Part shown: positions 34,663 through 44,594 of the stretch, piece by piece | How positions within the stretch are numbered: position 1 is the stretch's first letter | Layout: every line of letters begins with the position of its first letter | Assembly: GCA_965208385.1 (NCBI GenBank) | Contig: CBDBOO010000008.1 | Span: 50,872-114,871 of the forward strand | Direction: 5' to 3' | DNA: 64,000 nt | Source of the DNA: Endozoicomonas sp965208385 | GTDB taxonomy: Bacteria > Pseudomonadota > Gammaproteobacteria > Pseudomonadales > Endozoicomonadaceae | Made by a program: the position numbers and the translations under genes | Notes under the pieces: generated by a model | The model's database searches: none | Told to the model about the DNA's origin: nothing | The model's input: only the letters and a program-made list of their open reading frames with translations

Positions 34663-37600
34663 ATGAACAATATGACATGCAGAGCCTATTCGGTTCTACT
34701 ACTCCTGATTTTTCAGCTCATCTACATTGATCTGGCAAAGGCATCAGGAAATATTATTACCGATTTCCATGTCTCCTCTGCATCCACCAGTCATCCTGTA
34801 TTCCAACTGAAAAATCAGGAACTTCCTGCCTACCTTAATACATTGTTACTGACATCCGACGCCATAACATTTATCAGCCCCCCTTCTCCTATCGAATTAA
34901 CCAGACCAGCAATAGAACCGGATATTCTCTCTGACACCACGGCGGCTGAAGGTCCGATACTGTTGATTGATCAGGACCCCCTGTCCGCCTCTCTGGATAT
35001 TGAACCACTGTGCCGTAATGGATCTGCCACGTATATTCCCGGAACGGCACCTTACCGTCACTTTATCCAGCAGTCCCGCGATAAACGAAAACTCATAATT
35101 CATCGCACCCGGATTGAAAGAGAAATAAACGATACTGAATTATTCAGCGATGCCATTATTTATGTTCGAAAAGCCAGCCCAGTGGCATTAAGAGAATTCC
35201 ATGCACCGGATTCGACCGGTCAACTATGCCACCTGATTGTGGAAGATCTTCCCAACACACCACTGATGAGGCTGTTATCCGAAGATGTAGAATTTCTGGT
35301 TATATACAGCAGTATCAATGGAGAATTGATGGTGCAAATTCAATACACTACTGGACAGGTCTGCACCCTTCCTTTAACAGGATATTTACGCAAGATTGGC
35401 GAGTGGTTTTATCGCTACATTTTTCAACTGATTCTAGAACCCCTGATGAACCAACACTGTATTGATACGCCCTACATACCAGCCCCCAACAGAGTAATCA
35501 TTCCCATCAGGGATCTGCCTGAAAAAGATTCAGCCAGAGTCAAGGGTGATCCAAACACCCATGAAGAAACCACCGATGGTCAGACTCAATCTTCAAAAGG
35601 AAACCCAGATAAAGCTGCATCAAATAAATCGGCAGGCTCAGCGCCCCCTGACCCAGGAAAACAGGACCCTGCCAGCTCCTCCACAGGTGACGATGATATT
35701 CCCACCAGTTTTGATTTGCCAGTTGAAGAGCAGAGAAAGAAAGCAAGCGAAGCTGAGTTACTATCACTTAAACAGGATCTGTTACAGGGGCTTAACGAAA
35801 TCTCTGACACGCTCGCTGACAGCAGGTTTTCAGAAACCAAGACAGTGCCATCTGAGGCAAAAAATGCCATTCAGGCTCTGGGAAAAATGGTCAAAAAAGG
35901 TGATCTAAAAGGCATTGTCGCTGGCAAATCTGTAATTCTCAGCGGAAATCTGGACAAACAACTGGCCCAGGCTTTAAGCCAGGGATTTTCAACAAGTATT
36001 GCCCGATGGTTAATAGATAACAAAACGCATACATTACTGGAAGAACACAAATCCGAAATTGGAACACAGGCAAGAAAGGCCAGTAAAAGGGATACCGGAA
36101 GACGGCAAACCCGCATTCTTCATCGACATCAAATCCGGGAGCAGCAAGATCTCAAGTCCAGCGTTCAGCAGGTTTTTGCTGCTTTGCCAGACGCCATAAC
36201 GGCGCCCGAAACGCCACTGTCTATAGCAACTGACAGCGACACACCTACCCCGAAAGAACAACTGGAACAGTTAATACGAAAAGACTGGAAGATATTGGTT
36301 CGCAGCAGAAAGGCACAGCATATATTCCATTCCGGGCGACAACAGAAACTTCGAAAGGCATCAGGCATGGCCGAACAAGAGCTGATCAATCAACTGGTCA
36401 TGGATACTGAAGAAGTGTTGCTCTACCTGGCAGGCGACCCTGACACAGTCAATTTACTGATTCATATTCTTGTACAGCTAGTAACGCCCGGTTTCGAGCA
36501 GAACATCAGAGATCCACTGGAAACCGATGGTAAAAAGGCCGGACTCCTTGAAGAGAAACTAGGCCTGGCAAAAAGCATTCGTTTGCCCGGTTACCCTGAT
36601 GAATCCAACGGAAAATTGAAGCTGGGTGCCCCATTAAATACAATTCTGATTATCTGGCCGGAATTTGATAGTTCCAGCCCACACTACAGAATCGAAATCA
36701 GTGTAGAATTCAAACAATTTTCAATGACACCTCCTGTAGGGGAAGCCACTAGCCACCCGGTAACTCTTGTTGGTCGGAGAGCTTACCGGATTCCAATATC
36801 CAGTCGTACAGCAACAGCACTTCCTCCTTACGCCAGCTTTCCACTCCCTGATCCTATTAAAAACCCATCGGAAGAAACAAGACAGGAATGGCTTACAGCG
36901 GTAAAAACACAAGCAGCCAGAAAAGTAGAAATGGACTTAGAAAAACGCCAGGCGTCTCTAAAACAATACAGAGCAATGCTAACTCAGGCAGGACTGAATC
37001 TGGATATGCTCTTTATCGCAGCGAATAAATTAACGAGCGCAGTAAGCTGGCTACAGCAGAGATGGCGAGACGCCGGAACATGGCAACTGGAGACCACTGA
37101 AATAGATCACCTTGCCGATGAACTGGAGCAGGCTGTGGAAGAATTAAGGGTGCAACTTTTGACACTGGAAATCATTAATTCTCCTCCGGTAGATTCTGAA
37201 CACCCTAAAGGGGACGAGCTCCGGAATAGCTACAGAGATGTTTTCAGGACACAGTCTTCGGTCTATGAAGAACTCTACCAGATGAAAACAAGAGCCAGCC
37301 GCTTAACCAAACCTGATGGGCAACGCATCGAACAACTAGCGGTCGATGCCCAAAAGGCCATCGAAAGACACCGTGAAGCTAAATCTGAACTGGCCCTGGT
37401 TAAAACCCAGCTGAAAGAATCACAGACCATCTCAGAACAGCAAACCAGTCACATCACAACGATTTCCACATTCAGTTTTGTGACCAATGCAGCCATTGCC
37501 GTGATTCAACATCATATCCGTCGGCAGTCTCCTGATATATTCTCTTCCCCAGTTCCTGAGGAGCCAGCTCCATCAGAAACAGATCAGGCACAGAGCGCAG

Positions 37601-37677
37601 AAGCTATTCATTCAGATTCCACTGATGACTTAGACTTACCCTTTAAAGTTGAAGACGACGACGCTACTGAAAGCTAG
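34663..37677 (+). CDS. Large secreted protein of unknown function
   Basis: A 1004-aa protein with a signal peptide (hydrophobic about 8-24, likely cleavage after LAKA). There is no recognisable domain. Residues about 30-270 look globular, with Cys residues. About 285-360 is a hydrophilic, Ser/Pro/Asp/Lys-rich linker. About 460-500 is very basic (RKASKRDTGRRQTRILHRHQ). About 740-800 and 870-930 look like coiled coils. A short hydrophobic helix (FSFVTNAAIAVIQ) lies near 955-967. The last 30 residues are strongly acidic. ATG 34663 and ATG 34672 are both possible starts. It lies divergent from dinF and is transcribed alone. An exported structural or host-interacting protein is possible, but that is speculation. 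Confidence 0.7.
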   Translation: MNNMTCRAYSVLLLLIFQLIYIDLAKASGNIITDFHVSSASTSHPVFQLKNQELPAYLNTLLLTSDAITFISPPSPIELTRPAIEPDILSDTTAAEGPILLIDQDPLSASLDIEPLCRNGSATYIPGTAPYRHFIQQSRDKRKLIIHRTRIEREINDTELFSDAIIYVRKASPVALREFHAPDSTGQLCHLIVEDLPNTPLMRLLSEDVEFLVIYSSINGELMVQIQYTTGQVCTLPLTGYLRKIGEWFYRYIFQLILEPLMNQHCIDTPYIPAPNRVIIPIRDLPEKDSARVKGDPNTHEETTDGQTQSSKGNPDKAASNKSAGSAPPDPGKQDPASSSTGDDDIPTSFDLPVEEQRKKASEAELLSLKQDLLQGLNEISDTLADSRFSETKTVPSEAKNAIQALGKMVKKGDLKGIVAGKSVILSGNLDKQLAQALSQGFSTSIARWLIDNKTHTLLEEHKSEIGTQARKASKRDTGRRQTRILHRHQIREQQDLKSSVQQVFAALPDAITAPETPLSIATDSDTPTPKEQLEQLIRKDWKILVRSRKAQHIFHSGRQQKLRKASGMAEQELINQLVMDTEEVLLYLAGDPDTVNLLIHILVQLVTPGFEQNIRDPLETDGKKAGLLEEKLGLAKSIRLPGYPDESNGKLKLGAPLNTILIIWPEFDSSSPHYRIEISVEFKQFSMTPPVGEATSHPVTLVGRRAYRIPISSRTATALPPYASFPLPDPIKNPSEETRQEWLTAVKTQAARKVEMDLEKRQASLKQYRAMLTQAGLNLDMLFIAANKLTSAVSWLQQRWRDAGTWQLETTEIDHLADELEQAVEELRVQLLTLEIINSPPVDSEHPKGDELRNSYRDVFRTQSSVYEELYQMKTRASRLTKPDGQRIEQLAVDAQKAIERHREAKSELALVKTQLKESQTISEQQTSHITTISTFSFVTNAAIAVIQHHIRRQSPDIFSSPVPEEPAPSETDQAQSAEAIHSDSTDDLDLPFKVEDDDATES

Positions 37678-37679
37678 CA

Positions 37680-38345
37680 CTACCGGCTCTTTAACATAAA
37701 AGCTGAAGCCTGGTCAGCTGCTAGCTCAAGGTGCTCATCATGGGTAAAACCTGATTTAACACGAGGCTTTAGGTCATGACTGCCATCTTCAAGCCAATGA
37801 ATCCTCACCGACCTTGATAGCGTGTAACTGCTTACTGTCGTTTTATCACCCATAACATCACGATCACCCTGCACAACCAGCACGGGTGACTGTATTTCTC
37901 TCAGGTGATCTATTCTTGGTTTATCCTGCTTTCCAGTGGCATAGAACGGATACCCAAAACAAACGACACCTTCGACATCAGCTTCTGTATCGGCAATCAA
38001 CGTTGCCATTCTTCCGCCCATGGATTTGCCTCCGATAAACAGACGACCTTTGGTGTTCATACTGACTTCAGCAATAACCTTTGACCAGCAATTCAAAAGC
38101 TTCGGTTGCCTGTCTGGCGGACGTCTTTTACCGGTTTCCCTGATCATTTGCATATAGTCAAACTCAAAACGCACGACGGAGACCCCCTTCGCACAGAGAA
38201 GCCCCGCCATCTTATCCATGAACTCACTGTCCATACCGGCGCCTGCACCATGAGCCAAAATCAGGACAGGCGCATTTTCATCTGCACGGTTCCAACGTAA
38301 ATTCATTTCAGCCTCAACTACGTATTTAAGATATTTTTGAAACAA
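37680..38345 (-). CDS. Alpha/beta hydrolase (KANL3/Tex30-type)
   Basis: A 221-aa predicted serine hydrolase. LILAHGAGAGMDSEFM (about 28-43) forms the oxyanion side, FIGGKSMGGRMATL (about 103-116) holds the nucleophile Ser in GKSMGG, Asp lies in VVQGDRDVMG, and His in LEDGSHDLKPR completes the triad. This is the small COG3571-type hydrolase family, whose substrate is unknown. Its stop lies 2 bp from the convergent end of the large secreted-protein gene. Confidence 0.85.
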   Translation of the reverse strand: MFQKYLKYVVEAEMNLRWNRADENAPVLILAHGAGAGMDSEFMDKMAGLLCAKGVSVVRFEFDYMQMIRETGKRRPPDRQPKLLNCWSKVIAEVSMNTKGRLFIGGKSMGGRMATLIADTEADVEGVVCFGYPFYATGKQDKPRIDHLREIQSPVLVVQGDRDVMGDKTTVSSYTLSRSVRIHWLEDGSHDLKPRVKSGFTHDEHLELAADQASAFMLKSR

Positions 38346-38391
38346 TCATAATAATGGTTACAGCCCCATATCCAAACTCAGGATTGTCATT

Positions 38392-39315
38392 ATGCCCACG
38401 GCTCAATCCGGGATACTTCCCGAAGGCAATACAGACGCACTGTTCCTCACCCTGAAAATCGATCAAAACAAAGAACATCTGACCTCAATCAAGCGAGCAT
38501 GCGCCGAGGTTCCGACATTAACAGTTCAACTCTCCGGCAAATACCCGGATGCACAACTCTCATCGACCATCAGTATTGGGTATAGCGCCTGGGATCTGCT
38601 TTATATTGACGCCAAGCCGACAGCGTTTCTGCCTTTTCAGTCCGTTTCAGAGGATGGTCGTGCATCACCCGAAACCGAAGGTGATCTGTTATTGCATATT
38701 CGGTCAAATCGAAAAGATATCAACTTTCTTCTGATGAATGAAATTCTGCACCTGTTTGGCGACTCTATTCAAGTAATTGAAGAAACCAATGGCTTCCGCT
38801 ATCTCGACAACCGTGACCTGACCGGCTTTGTTGATGGAACAGAAAACCCCGATGGTGCACATCGAGCCGACGTTGCCCTGATTAGTAATGAAGATCCGGA
38901 GTTTTCCGGAGGCAGCTATATCCACACTCAGCGATACGTTCATCATTTAAATCAGTGGGAAAAGCAATCAGTCACTGATCAGGAAAAAATCATAGGTCGA
39001 ACCAAAGAAGACAATATTGAATTTGACAGTGAGCATAAGGCATCAGTCGCCCATATAAAACGCGTCAATCTTAAAGACTCAGAGGGTAAATCCATGGAAA
39101 TTCTCCGTCACAGCATGCCCTATGGCAACGCCCGTGAAGCAGGTCTGTATTTTATTTCCTACTGTAAAACACCCAGGCATTTCAATGAAATGCTAACCGC
39201 CATGATATGCTCAGACGACCAGGGTCATTATGATCATTTAATGAACTTCACATCCCCTGTCAGTGGCTGCGCTTACTTTGCTCCATCGATTGAATTTCTT
39301 ACTCAGAACAGCTGA
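38392..39315 (+). CDS. Dyp-type haem peroxidase (YfeX-like)
   Basis: A 307-aa dye-decolourising peroxidase. The family GXXDG motif is present as GFVDGTENPDG (about 144-154), with the distal Asp. Proximal haem-binding residues are expected near RHSMPYGNAREAGLYFISY (about 237-255). There is no Tat signal, so it is cytoplasmic, like E. coli YfeX. The role in vivo may be peroxide removal or porphyrinogen oxidation. It ends in a good terminator before the cco operon. Confidence 0.9.
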   Translation: MPTAQSGILPEGNTDALFLTLKIDQNKEHLTSIKRACAEVPTLTVQLSGKYPDAQLSSTISIGYSAWDLLYIDAKPTAFLPFQSVSEDGRASPETEGDLLLHIRSNRKDINFLLMNEILHLFGDSIQVIEETNGFRYLDNRDLTGFVDGTENPDGAHRADVALISNEDPEFSGGSYIHTQRYVHHLNQWEKQSVTDQEKIIGRTKEDNIEFDSEHKASVAHIKRVNLKDSEGKSMEILRHSMPYGNAREAGLYFISYCKTPRHFNEMLTAMICSDDQGHYDHLMNFTSPVSGCAYFAPSIEFLTQNS

Positions 39316-39320
39316 CATCC

Positions 39321-39364
39321 TTGTCAGGCATTACTAAAAAGCGGTGCCTGACAACTTTCTTTTC
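39321..39364 (+). terminator. Terminator after Dyp peroxidase
   Basis: TTGTCAGGCA (39321-39330) and TGCCTGACAA (39345-39354) form a perfect 10-bp stem with a 14-nt loop, followed by a T-rich CTTTCTTTT. Confidence 0.75.
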
Positions 39365-39598
39365 CGCCCCACATTTCCTTACATAGTTTGCCTAAACAGA
39401 ACACGGGCTCATCTGCAAATACCGAAAAAGCATTAGCAGTGCATCTTATATTTCTGTATTATCTACGCGGGGATAGCAGGTCACATAGGGGGCTGCTAAA
39501 ACCGAAATGGATAGACGCAGTACAGCAGTAATCCTCAATCCTATAAAAATAAAAAAAATAAAAAGAGGGGCACAACTGGCTCATTTTTTGATCGGCTA

Positions 39599-39612
39599 TT
39601 GACCCGCATCAA
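39599..39612 (+). promoter_or_regulatory. FNR/Anr box upstream of ccoN
   Basis: TTGAC-CCGC-ATCAA is a full match to the FNR/Anr consensus TTGAT-N4-ATCAA except for one T-to-C change. It lies 72 bp before the ccoN ATG, which fits an activating position near -41.5. fnr itself is encoded 11 kb downstream. Confidence 0.85.
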
Positions 39613-39683
39613 TACATTCCGCTTTCGGTTTACCCACAATAACCACTCTCATTAATAAGTAAAACCCGAAGGTAACATGGAGT

Positions 39684-41138
39684 ATGACCACTGCAACGTT
39701 ACAGCCGGACTATAACTATAAAGTAGTTCGGCAGTTTGCCATCATGGCCGTCGTCTGGGGTGTCGTCGGCATGTCAGTTGGCCTACTGATCGCCTCACAA
39801 ATGGTATTCCCGGAACTTAACCTGGGCTTGCCTTGGACCAGTTTTGGTCGACTCAGACCATTGCACACCAACGCCGTGATATTCGCATTTGGGGGATGCG
39901 TATTGTTCGCTACATCCTATTACATAGTTCAGCGAACCTGTCAGGCAACCCTCGCCATGCCAAAACTGGCTGCCTTTACCTTCTGGGGTTGGCAACTGGT
40001 TATCGTTTTGGCTGCCATAACACTGCCACTGGGCATGACGTCTTCCAAAGAGTATGCAGAACTGGAATGGCCAATTGATATTCTGATTGCCATTGTCTGG
40101 GTCAGCTATGCAGTGGTGTTTTTTGCAACCATTATGAAGCGAAAAGCTCCGCATATTTACGTAGCTAACTGGTTCTTTGGTGCATTTATCATCACCGTTG
40201 CAGTCCTGCACATTGTCAATAACATCTCATTACCGGTGAGCCTGACGAAATCCTATTCCGCCTACGCTGGCGCAACGGATGCAGCTATTCAGTGGTGGTA
40301 TGGTCATAATGCGGTAGGGTTTTTCCTGACGGCCGGATTCCTGGGCATGATGTATTACTTTGTACCCAAGCAGGCTGAACGTCCGGTTTATTCTTATCGT
40401 TTATCCATCGTGCATTTCTGGGCACTCATTGCCATCTACATCTGGGCAGGCCCGCACCATTTGCACTACACCGCACTTCCAGACTGGGCACAAAGTCTGG
40501 GTATGGTTATGTCGCTGGTTCTGCTCGCACCATCATGGGGTGGCATGATCAACGGTATCATGACTCTGTCCGGTGCCTGGCACAAACTTCGTACTGATCC
40601 GATTCTGCGCTTCCTGGTGGTATCCCTGTCGTTCTATGGCATGTCCACATTTGAAGGGCCAATGATGGCGATCAAAACCGTAAACGCACTGTCACATTAC
40701 ACCGACTGGACCATTGGACATGTTCATGCCGGCGCACTGGGCTGGGTTGCCATGGTTTCCTTCGGGTCACTGTATCATATGATTCCGCGACTTTACGGCC
40801 GAACAGAAATGTACAGCGTTAGTCTGATCAATACACACTTCTGGCTGGCGACCATCGGCACCGTACTTTACATTGTTGCCATGTGGGTGAACGGGATTAC
40901 CCAGGGGTTGATGTGGCGCGCAGTAAACAACGACGGCACGCTTACTTACAGCTTCGTTGAATCAGTTGTGGCCAGTGGCTTCGGTTATGCGGTTCGCGCC
41001 ATTGGTGGTGGTTTCTTCCTCCTTGGCATGCTGATCATGGCTTACAACGTCTATCGCACGGTTTCTCTTGCCAATAGCAATAAGACTGTTGCCACTAACG
41101 ACAGCGCCACTCCGGCGTCTGACGTACAGACAGCCTGA
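39684..41138 (+). CDS. ccoN: cbb3-type cytochrome c oxidase subunit I
   Basis: The 484-aa catalytic subunit of the high-affinity cbb3 oxidase. It carries haem b and the haem b3-CuB centre in the inner membrane and reduces O2 to water with proton pumping. About 12 helices are present. Histidine motifs include RPLHTNAV, WWYGHNAV, GPHHLHYT and the pair in TIGHVHAGALGW. GAAGG precedes the ATG by about 11 nt. It is first in the ccoNOQP operon behind an FNR box. Length is normal. Confidence 0.96.
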   Translation: MTTATLQPDYNYKVVRQFAIMAVVWGVVGMSVGLLIASQMVFPELNLGLPWTSFGRLRPLHTNAVIFAFGGCVLFATSYYIVQRTCQATLAMPKLAAFTFWGWQLVIVLAAITLPLGMTSSKEYAELEWPIDILIAIVWVSYAVVFFATIMKRKAPHIYVANWFFGAFIITVAVLHIVNNISLPVSLTKSYSAYAGATDAAIQWWYGHNAVGFFLTAGFLGMMYYFVPKQAERPVYSYRLSIVHFWALIAIYIWAGPHHLHYTALPDWAQSLGMVMSLVLLAPSWGGMINGIMTLSGAWHKLRTDPILRFLVVSLSFYGMSTFEGPMMAIKTVNALSHYTDWTIGHVHAGALGWVAMVSFGSLYHMIPRLYGRTEMYSVSLINTHFWLATIGTVLYIVAMWVNGITQGLMWRAVNNDGTLTYSFVESVVASGFGYAVRAIGGGFFLLGMLIMAYNVYRTVSLANSNKTVATNDSATPASDVQTA

Positions 41139-41158
41139 CGGAGAGGGAGACATTAATA

Positions 41159-41770
41159 ATGATTAAACATGATGTCGTAGAAAAAAACATCGGGCTTATG
41201 GTTGTGCTGATGGTGGTTGCCATCAGCTTCGGGGGACTGGTAGAACTAGTGCCTCTGTTTTTCCAGAAAGCAACCACTGAACCGGTTGACGGACTTAAGC
41301 CTTATACCGCCCTTCAGCTGGAAGGCCGGGACATTTATATCCGTGAAGGCTGTGTTGGCTGTCACTCCCAGATGATTCGTCCCCTTCGTGCCGAAGTGGA
41401 ACGTTATGGTCATTACTCAGTTGCCGGTGAATCCGTTTACGAATACCCATTCCTATGGGGCTCCAAGCGCACCGGTCCTGACCTGGCTCGCGTCGGGGGT
41501 CGTTATTCCGATGACTGGCACCGCGCACACCTGATCAATCCACGTGATGTGGTGCCCGAATCCATTATGCCAGCCTACCCGTTCCTGGCGGAAAACATTC
41601 TGGATGGTGAGCTCACAGCAACCAAGGTTCAGGCTATGAAGACTCTGGGCGTGCCTTATACCGACGAAGATATCGCCGGTGCAAAGGATGCTGTTAAGGG
41701 TCAGACCGAACTGGATGCAGTGGTCGCTTACCTGCAATCCCTGGGCCATGCCATCAAGAGTAAACGCTAA
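41159..41770 (+). CDS. ccoO: cbb3 oxidase mono-haem subunit II
   Basis: A 203-aa membrane-anchored cytochrome c. One N-terminal helix (about 10-35) is followed by the haem-binding CVGCH in EGCVGCHSQMIRP (about 66-78). The axial Met is probably within SIMPAYPFL. It feeds electrons from CcoP to CcoN. It starts 20 bp after ccoN, and its TAA overlaps the ATG of ccoQ by 1 nt. Confidence 0.96.
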   Translation: MIKHDVVEKNIGLMVVLMVVAISFGGLVELVPLFFQKATTEPVDGLKPYTALQLEGRDIYIREGCVGCHSQMIRPLRAEVERYGHYSVAGESVYEYPFLWGSKRTGPDLARVGGRYSDDWHRAHLINPRDVVPESIMPAYPFLAENILDGELTATKVQAMKTLGVPYTDEDIAGAKDAVKGQTELDAVVAYLQSLGHAIKSKR

Positions 41771-41985
41771 TGGATATAAACACATTACGGGGCCTGGCCA
41801 CCGTTCTGGCCATGATTGCGTTTCTCTCAATGTTCTTATGGGCATACAGCAGCAAGCGCAAAAAAGATTTTGAGGAAGCAGCCTGCCTGCCTTTTGCTGA
41901 TGATTTTCAGGCGTCAGCATTCACTAACGGCAGCAGCATGCAGGACAGTAGCTCCCCAAAAAGAGGAGTAAATAAACATGAGTAA
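41770..41985 (+). CDS. ccoQ: cbb3 oxidase small subunit CcoQ
   Basis: A 71-aa single-helix protein (hydrophobic about 7-26, then SKRKKDFEEAACLPFADD, typical of CcoQ). In other bacteria it stabilises the assembled oxidase. It overlaps ccoO by 1 nt and ccoP by 8 nt. The C-terminal half is longer and more Ser-rich than in many homologues. Confidence 0.9.
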   Translation: MDINTLRGLATVLAMIAFLSMFLWAYSSKRKKDFEEAACLPFADDFQASAFTNGSSMQDSSSPKRGVNKHE

Positions 41986-42919
41986 TTTCTGGAGCTGGTG
42001 GATCATCCTGATCACCTTCGCCTGTCTGGGAACAATAACCTGGGTTCTATTCAGTACACGAAAGGCACAGCGTAGTGAAACCACCGACGACACAACCGGA
42101 CATGTTTATGACGGTATTGAAGAGCTCGACAATCCAATGCCTCACTGGTGGTTCATGCTGTTTGTTGGCACCCTGGTGTTTGCCATTGGTTACCTGATTC
42201 TTTATCCGGGTCTGGGTAAATGGCAGGGCACCCTGGGCTGGACATCCGTGGGGGAGCTGGAGCGTGATCAGGAAAAACACGCTCGACGATATGCACCTGA
42301 GTTCGCCCGATTCGCTGCCATGCCCATTGAACAATTGCAGGAAAATCCCAAGGCATTGAAGATGGGTCAACGGATTTTCATCAATAACTGTGCACTCTGT
42401 CATGGTAGTGATGCCGGCGGTAACTTCGGCTTCCCAAATCTGACTGACCACGACTGGCTCTATGGCGGCAGCAGTGATGCCATCAAGACCTCTGTAGCCT
42501 CTGGCCGCAAGGGACAGATGCCAGCCTGGGGGGCGATTATTGGTGACAATGGTGTCAGGCAGGTTGCCAGCTACGTTCGTAATCTCAACGGACTGGACAG
42601 TGCTGCAGATACAGCAACACTGGATGCCGGGAAGAGAATCTTTGACACGACCTGCGCCGTCTGCCACAAGGCTGATGCTACAGGTTATCCGGCTCTTGGG
42701 GCACCCAATCTGATTAACAACACATGGTTGTACGGATCAGAACAGGCTCAGGTGGAATACACGATTCGTAACGGACGGAACGGTATCATGCCAGCATGGA
42801 AGGATATTCTTGGTGAAGAAAAAACTCACCTGGTCTCTGCGTACGTGTACAACCTGACCAACAAGACCAGCAACAAGACCATCAACAGCACCGGAACTAA
42901 TAGTACTCCGGCTCAGTGA
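41978..42919 (+). CDS. ccoP: cbb3 oxidase di-haem subunit III
   Basis: A 313-aa membrane-bound di-haem cytochrome c. Two N-terminal helices (about 5-23 and 52-72) precede CALCH (about residue 145) and CAVCH (about 228), each followed by a Met-containing loop (MPAWGAI, MPAWKDI). It receives electrons from soluble cytochromes c. The C-terminal tail is Asn/Thr-rich (NKTSNKTINSTGTNSTP), an unusual low-complexity end. Confidence 0.96.
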   Translation: MSNFWSWWIILITFACLGTITWVLFSTRKAQRSETTDDTTGHVYDGIEELDNPMPHWWFMLFVGTLVFAIGYLILYPGLGKWQGTLGWTSVGELERDQEKHARRYAPEFARFAAMPIEQLQENPKALKMGQRIFINNCALCHGSDAGGNFGFPNLTDHDWLYGGSSDAIKTSVASGRKGQMPAWGAIIGDNGVRQVASYVRNLNGLDSAADTATLDAGKRIFDTTCAVCHKADATGYPALGAPNLINNTWLYGSEQAQVEYTIRNGRNGIMPAWKDILGEEKTHLVSAYVYNLTNKTSNKTINSTGTNSTPAQ

Positions 42920-43172
42920 GCAGTCTTGAATCAGGAGCCCAAAACAGCCATTTGTTGAGGGCTTCGAATCGCCAGACACTCCTGATCAACCTCTTACAGG
43001 GAAGATCATGGCGTGTTTTGTGCAACCAGCGCTCCCTCCTTTAGCGCGATTGCAATAGGCAGTATATAGCGCCCTTTGCAAACATCGCCTGACGAGTGGA
43101 GCAAAATGTCTCCGGGCAGTCTGTCTATTGAACACAGCCTGTCCTGAAGCATTTCTGCAAGGTATCATCTCA

Positions 43173-44582
43173 ATGTCAAAGACAAATCAGCGGATAGAAG
43201 TCAAAGAAATCACACCTGAGCTGATCGATCTTTATCAAAAGCCGGAAAAAATTTATACCCGGAGTTTTACCGGCCTGTATCGTAATCTAAGACTTGCTGG
43301 CGGCACATTACTGTTTCTGCTCTTCTTTGGTGCCTGCTGGATTACTCTCGATGGCCAGCAGGCCATTCTTTTCGATCTGCCAGCCCGGCAATTCCATATA
43401 TTTGGAACCACGTATTGGCCACAGGATTTTATCCTTCTCTCCTGGCTACTGATTATCTGCGCTTTCGGCCTGTTTGCCATCACGGTATTTGCCGGAAGAA
43501 TCTGGTGTGGCTACACCTGCCCCCAGAGCGTATTTACCTGGATATTCATGTGGGCAGAAAAGATCACCGAAGGGGAACGTAATCGTCGCATCAAGCTCGA
43601 CAAAGAGCCCTTGACCACCGACAAACTTTTACGCAAAGCCGCGAAGCAAGCTATTTGGGTCAGTGTTGCTTTCGCTACCGCTTTCACCTTCGTCGGCTAT
43701 TTTATACCCGTCAGAGAACTGGCCATTAATGTAGTAACACTGGACGTCACTCCCTGGGGTACATTCTGGCTTGGCTTTTTCACTCTGGCCACTTACGGCA
43801 ATGCCGGCTACCTGCGGGAACAGGTTTGCCTGCACATGTGCCCTTATGCACGCTTTCAGAGTGTCATGTTTGACAACGATACACTGGTGGTTGCCTATGA
43901 TGAAAAACGAGGCGAAGGACGAGGCTCCAGAAAGAAAAGTGCAGATCACAAAGCCCTCGGACTTGGTGACTGCATCGACTGCAGTATCTGTGTTCAGGTT
44001 TGCCCCACCGGTATAGATATACGCGAGGGCCTTCAATACGAATGCATTGATTGCGGCGCCTGCGTGGATGCCTGTAATACCGTTATGGGGAAAATGGGCT
44101 ATGACAAAGGGCTTATTGGTTACACCACAGAAAATCAGATTCAGGGAGGGAATACCCATTGGCTACGCCCCCGGTTTGTTGGTTACTCCATTGCCCTGGC
44201 GGTAATGATCGGTATGTTTTTCTGGACCCTGAGTAATCGAATCCCCATGGAACTGGAAGTATTACGTGATCGAAATGTACTTTATCGCGTGATAGCTAAT
44301 GACCGGATAGAAAACATCTTCACCCTTAAAGTCGCGAACAAAGATCAAAAACCTCATCAGGTTAGCATTCAGGTTGAAGGCATAGAAAACCTTAAACTTG
44401 TAGGTGATACCCGATTTATGGTTAACTCCGGCGAAGTAGGTCAGCAGGTTATAAGAGTGACAGCTCCGGCAATACCGGGAGCAGCAACCACCCGCCCCAT
44501 TCGCTTCAAGATAACTTCGGTGGACCCGGAAATACCAGCCATTATTACTGAAAGCCGGTTTATGGTTCCCCGTCAGCAGTAG
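43173..44582 (+). CDS. ccoG: Cytochrome oxidase accessory protein CcoG (RdxA/FixG)
   Basis: A 469-aa membrane iron-sulfur protein of cbb3 biogenesis, reported to reduce Cu(II) for CuB insertion. It has about five helices, a motif GYTCPQSVFTWIF, and two ferredoxin-type clusters: CIDCSICVQVCP and CIDCGACVDAC. A C-terminal immunoglobulin-like periplasmic domain follows (about 350-469). The frame opens at 43128, but ATG 43173 (MSKTNQ) has AAGG upstream and gives the family start. It begins the ccoGHIS cluster. Confidence 0.94.
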   Translation: MSKTNQRIEVKEITPELIDLYQKPEKIYTRSFTGLYRNLRLAGGTLLFLLFFGACWITLDGQQAILFDLPARQFHIFGTTYWPQDFILLSWLLIICAFGLFAITVFAGRIWCGYTCPQSVFTWIFMWAEKITEGERNRRIKLDKEPLTTDKLLRKAAKQAIWVSVAFATAFTFVGYFIPVRELAINVVTLDVTPWGTFWLGFFTLATYGNAGYLREQVCLHMCPYARFQSVMFDNDTLVVAYDEKRGEGRGSRKKSADHKALGLGDCIDCSICVQVCPTGIDIREGLQYECIDCGACVDACNTVMGKMGYDKGLIGYTTENQIQGGNTHWLRPRFVGYSIALAVMIGMFFWTLSNRIPMELEVLRDRNVLYRVIANDRIENIFTLKVANKDQKPHQVSIQVEGIENLKLVGDTRFMVNSGEVGQQVIRVTAPAIPGAATTRPIRFKITSVDPEIPAIITESRFMVPRQQ

Positions 44583-44594
44583 AGTAAAATACCC

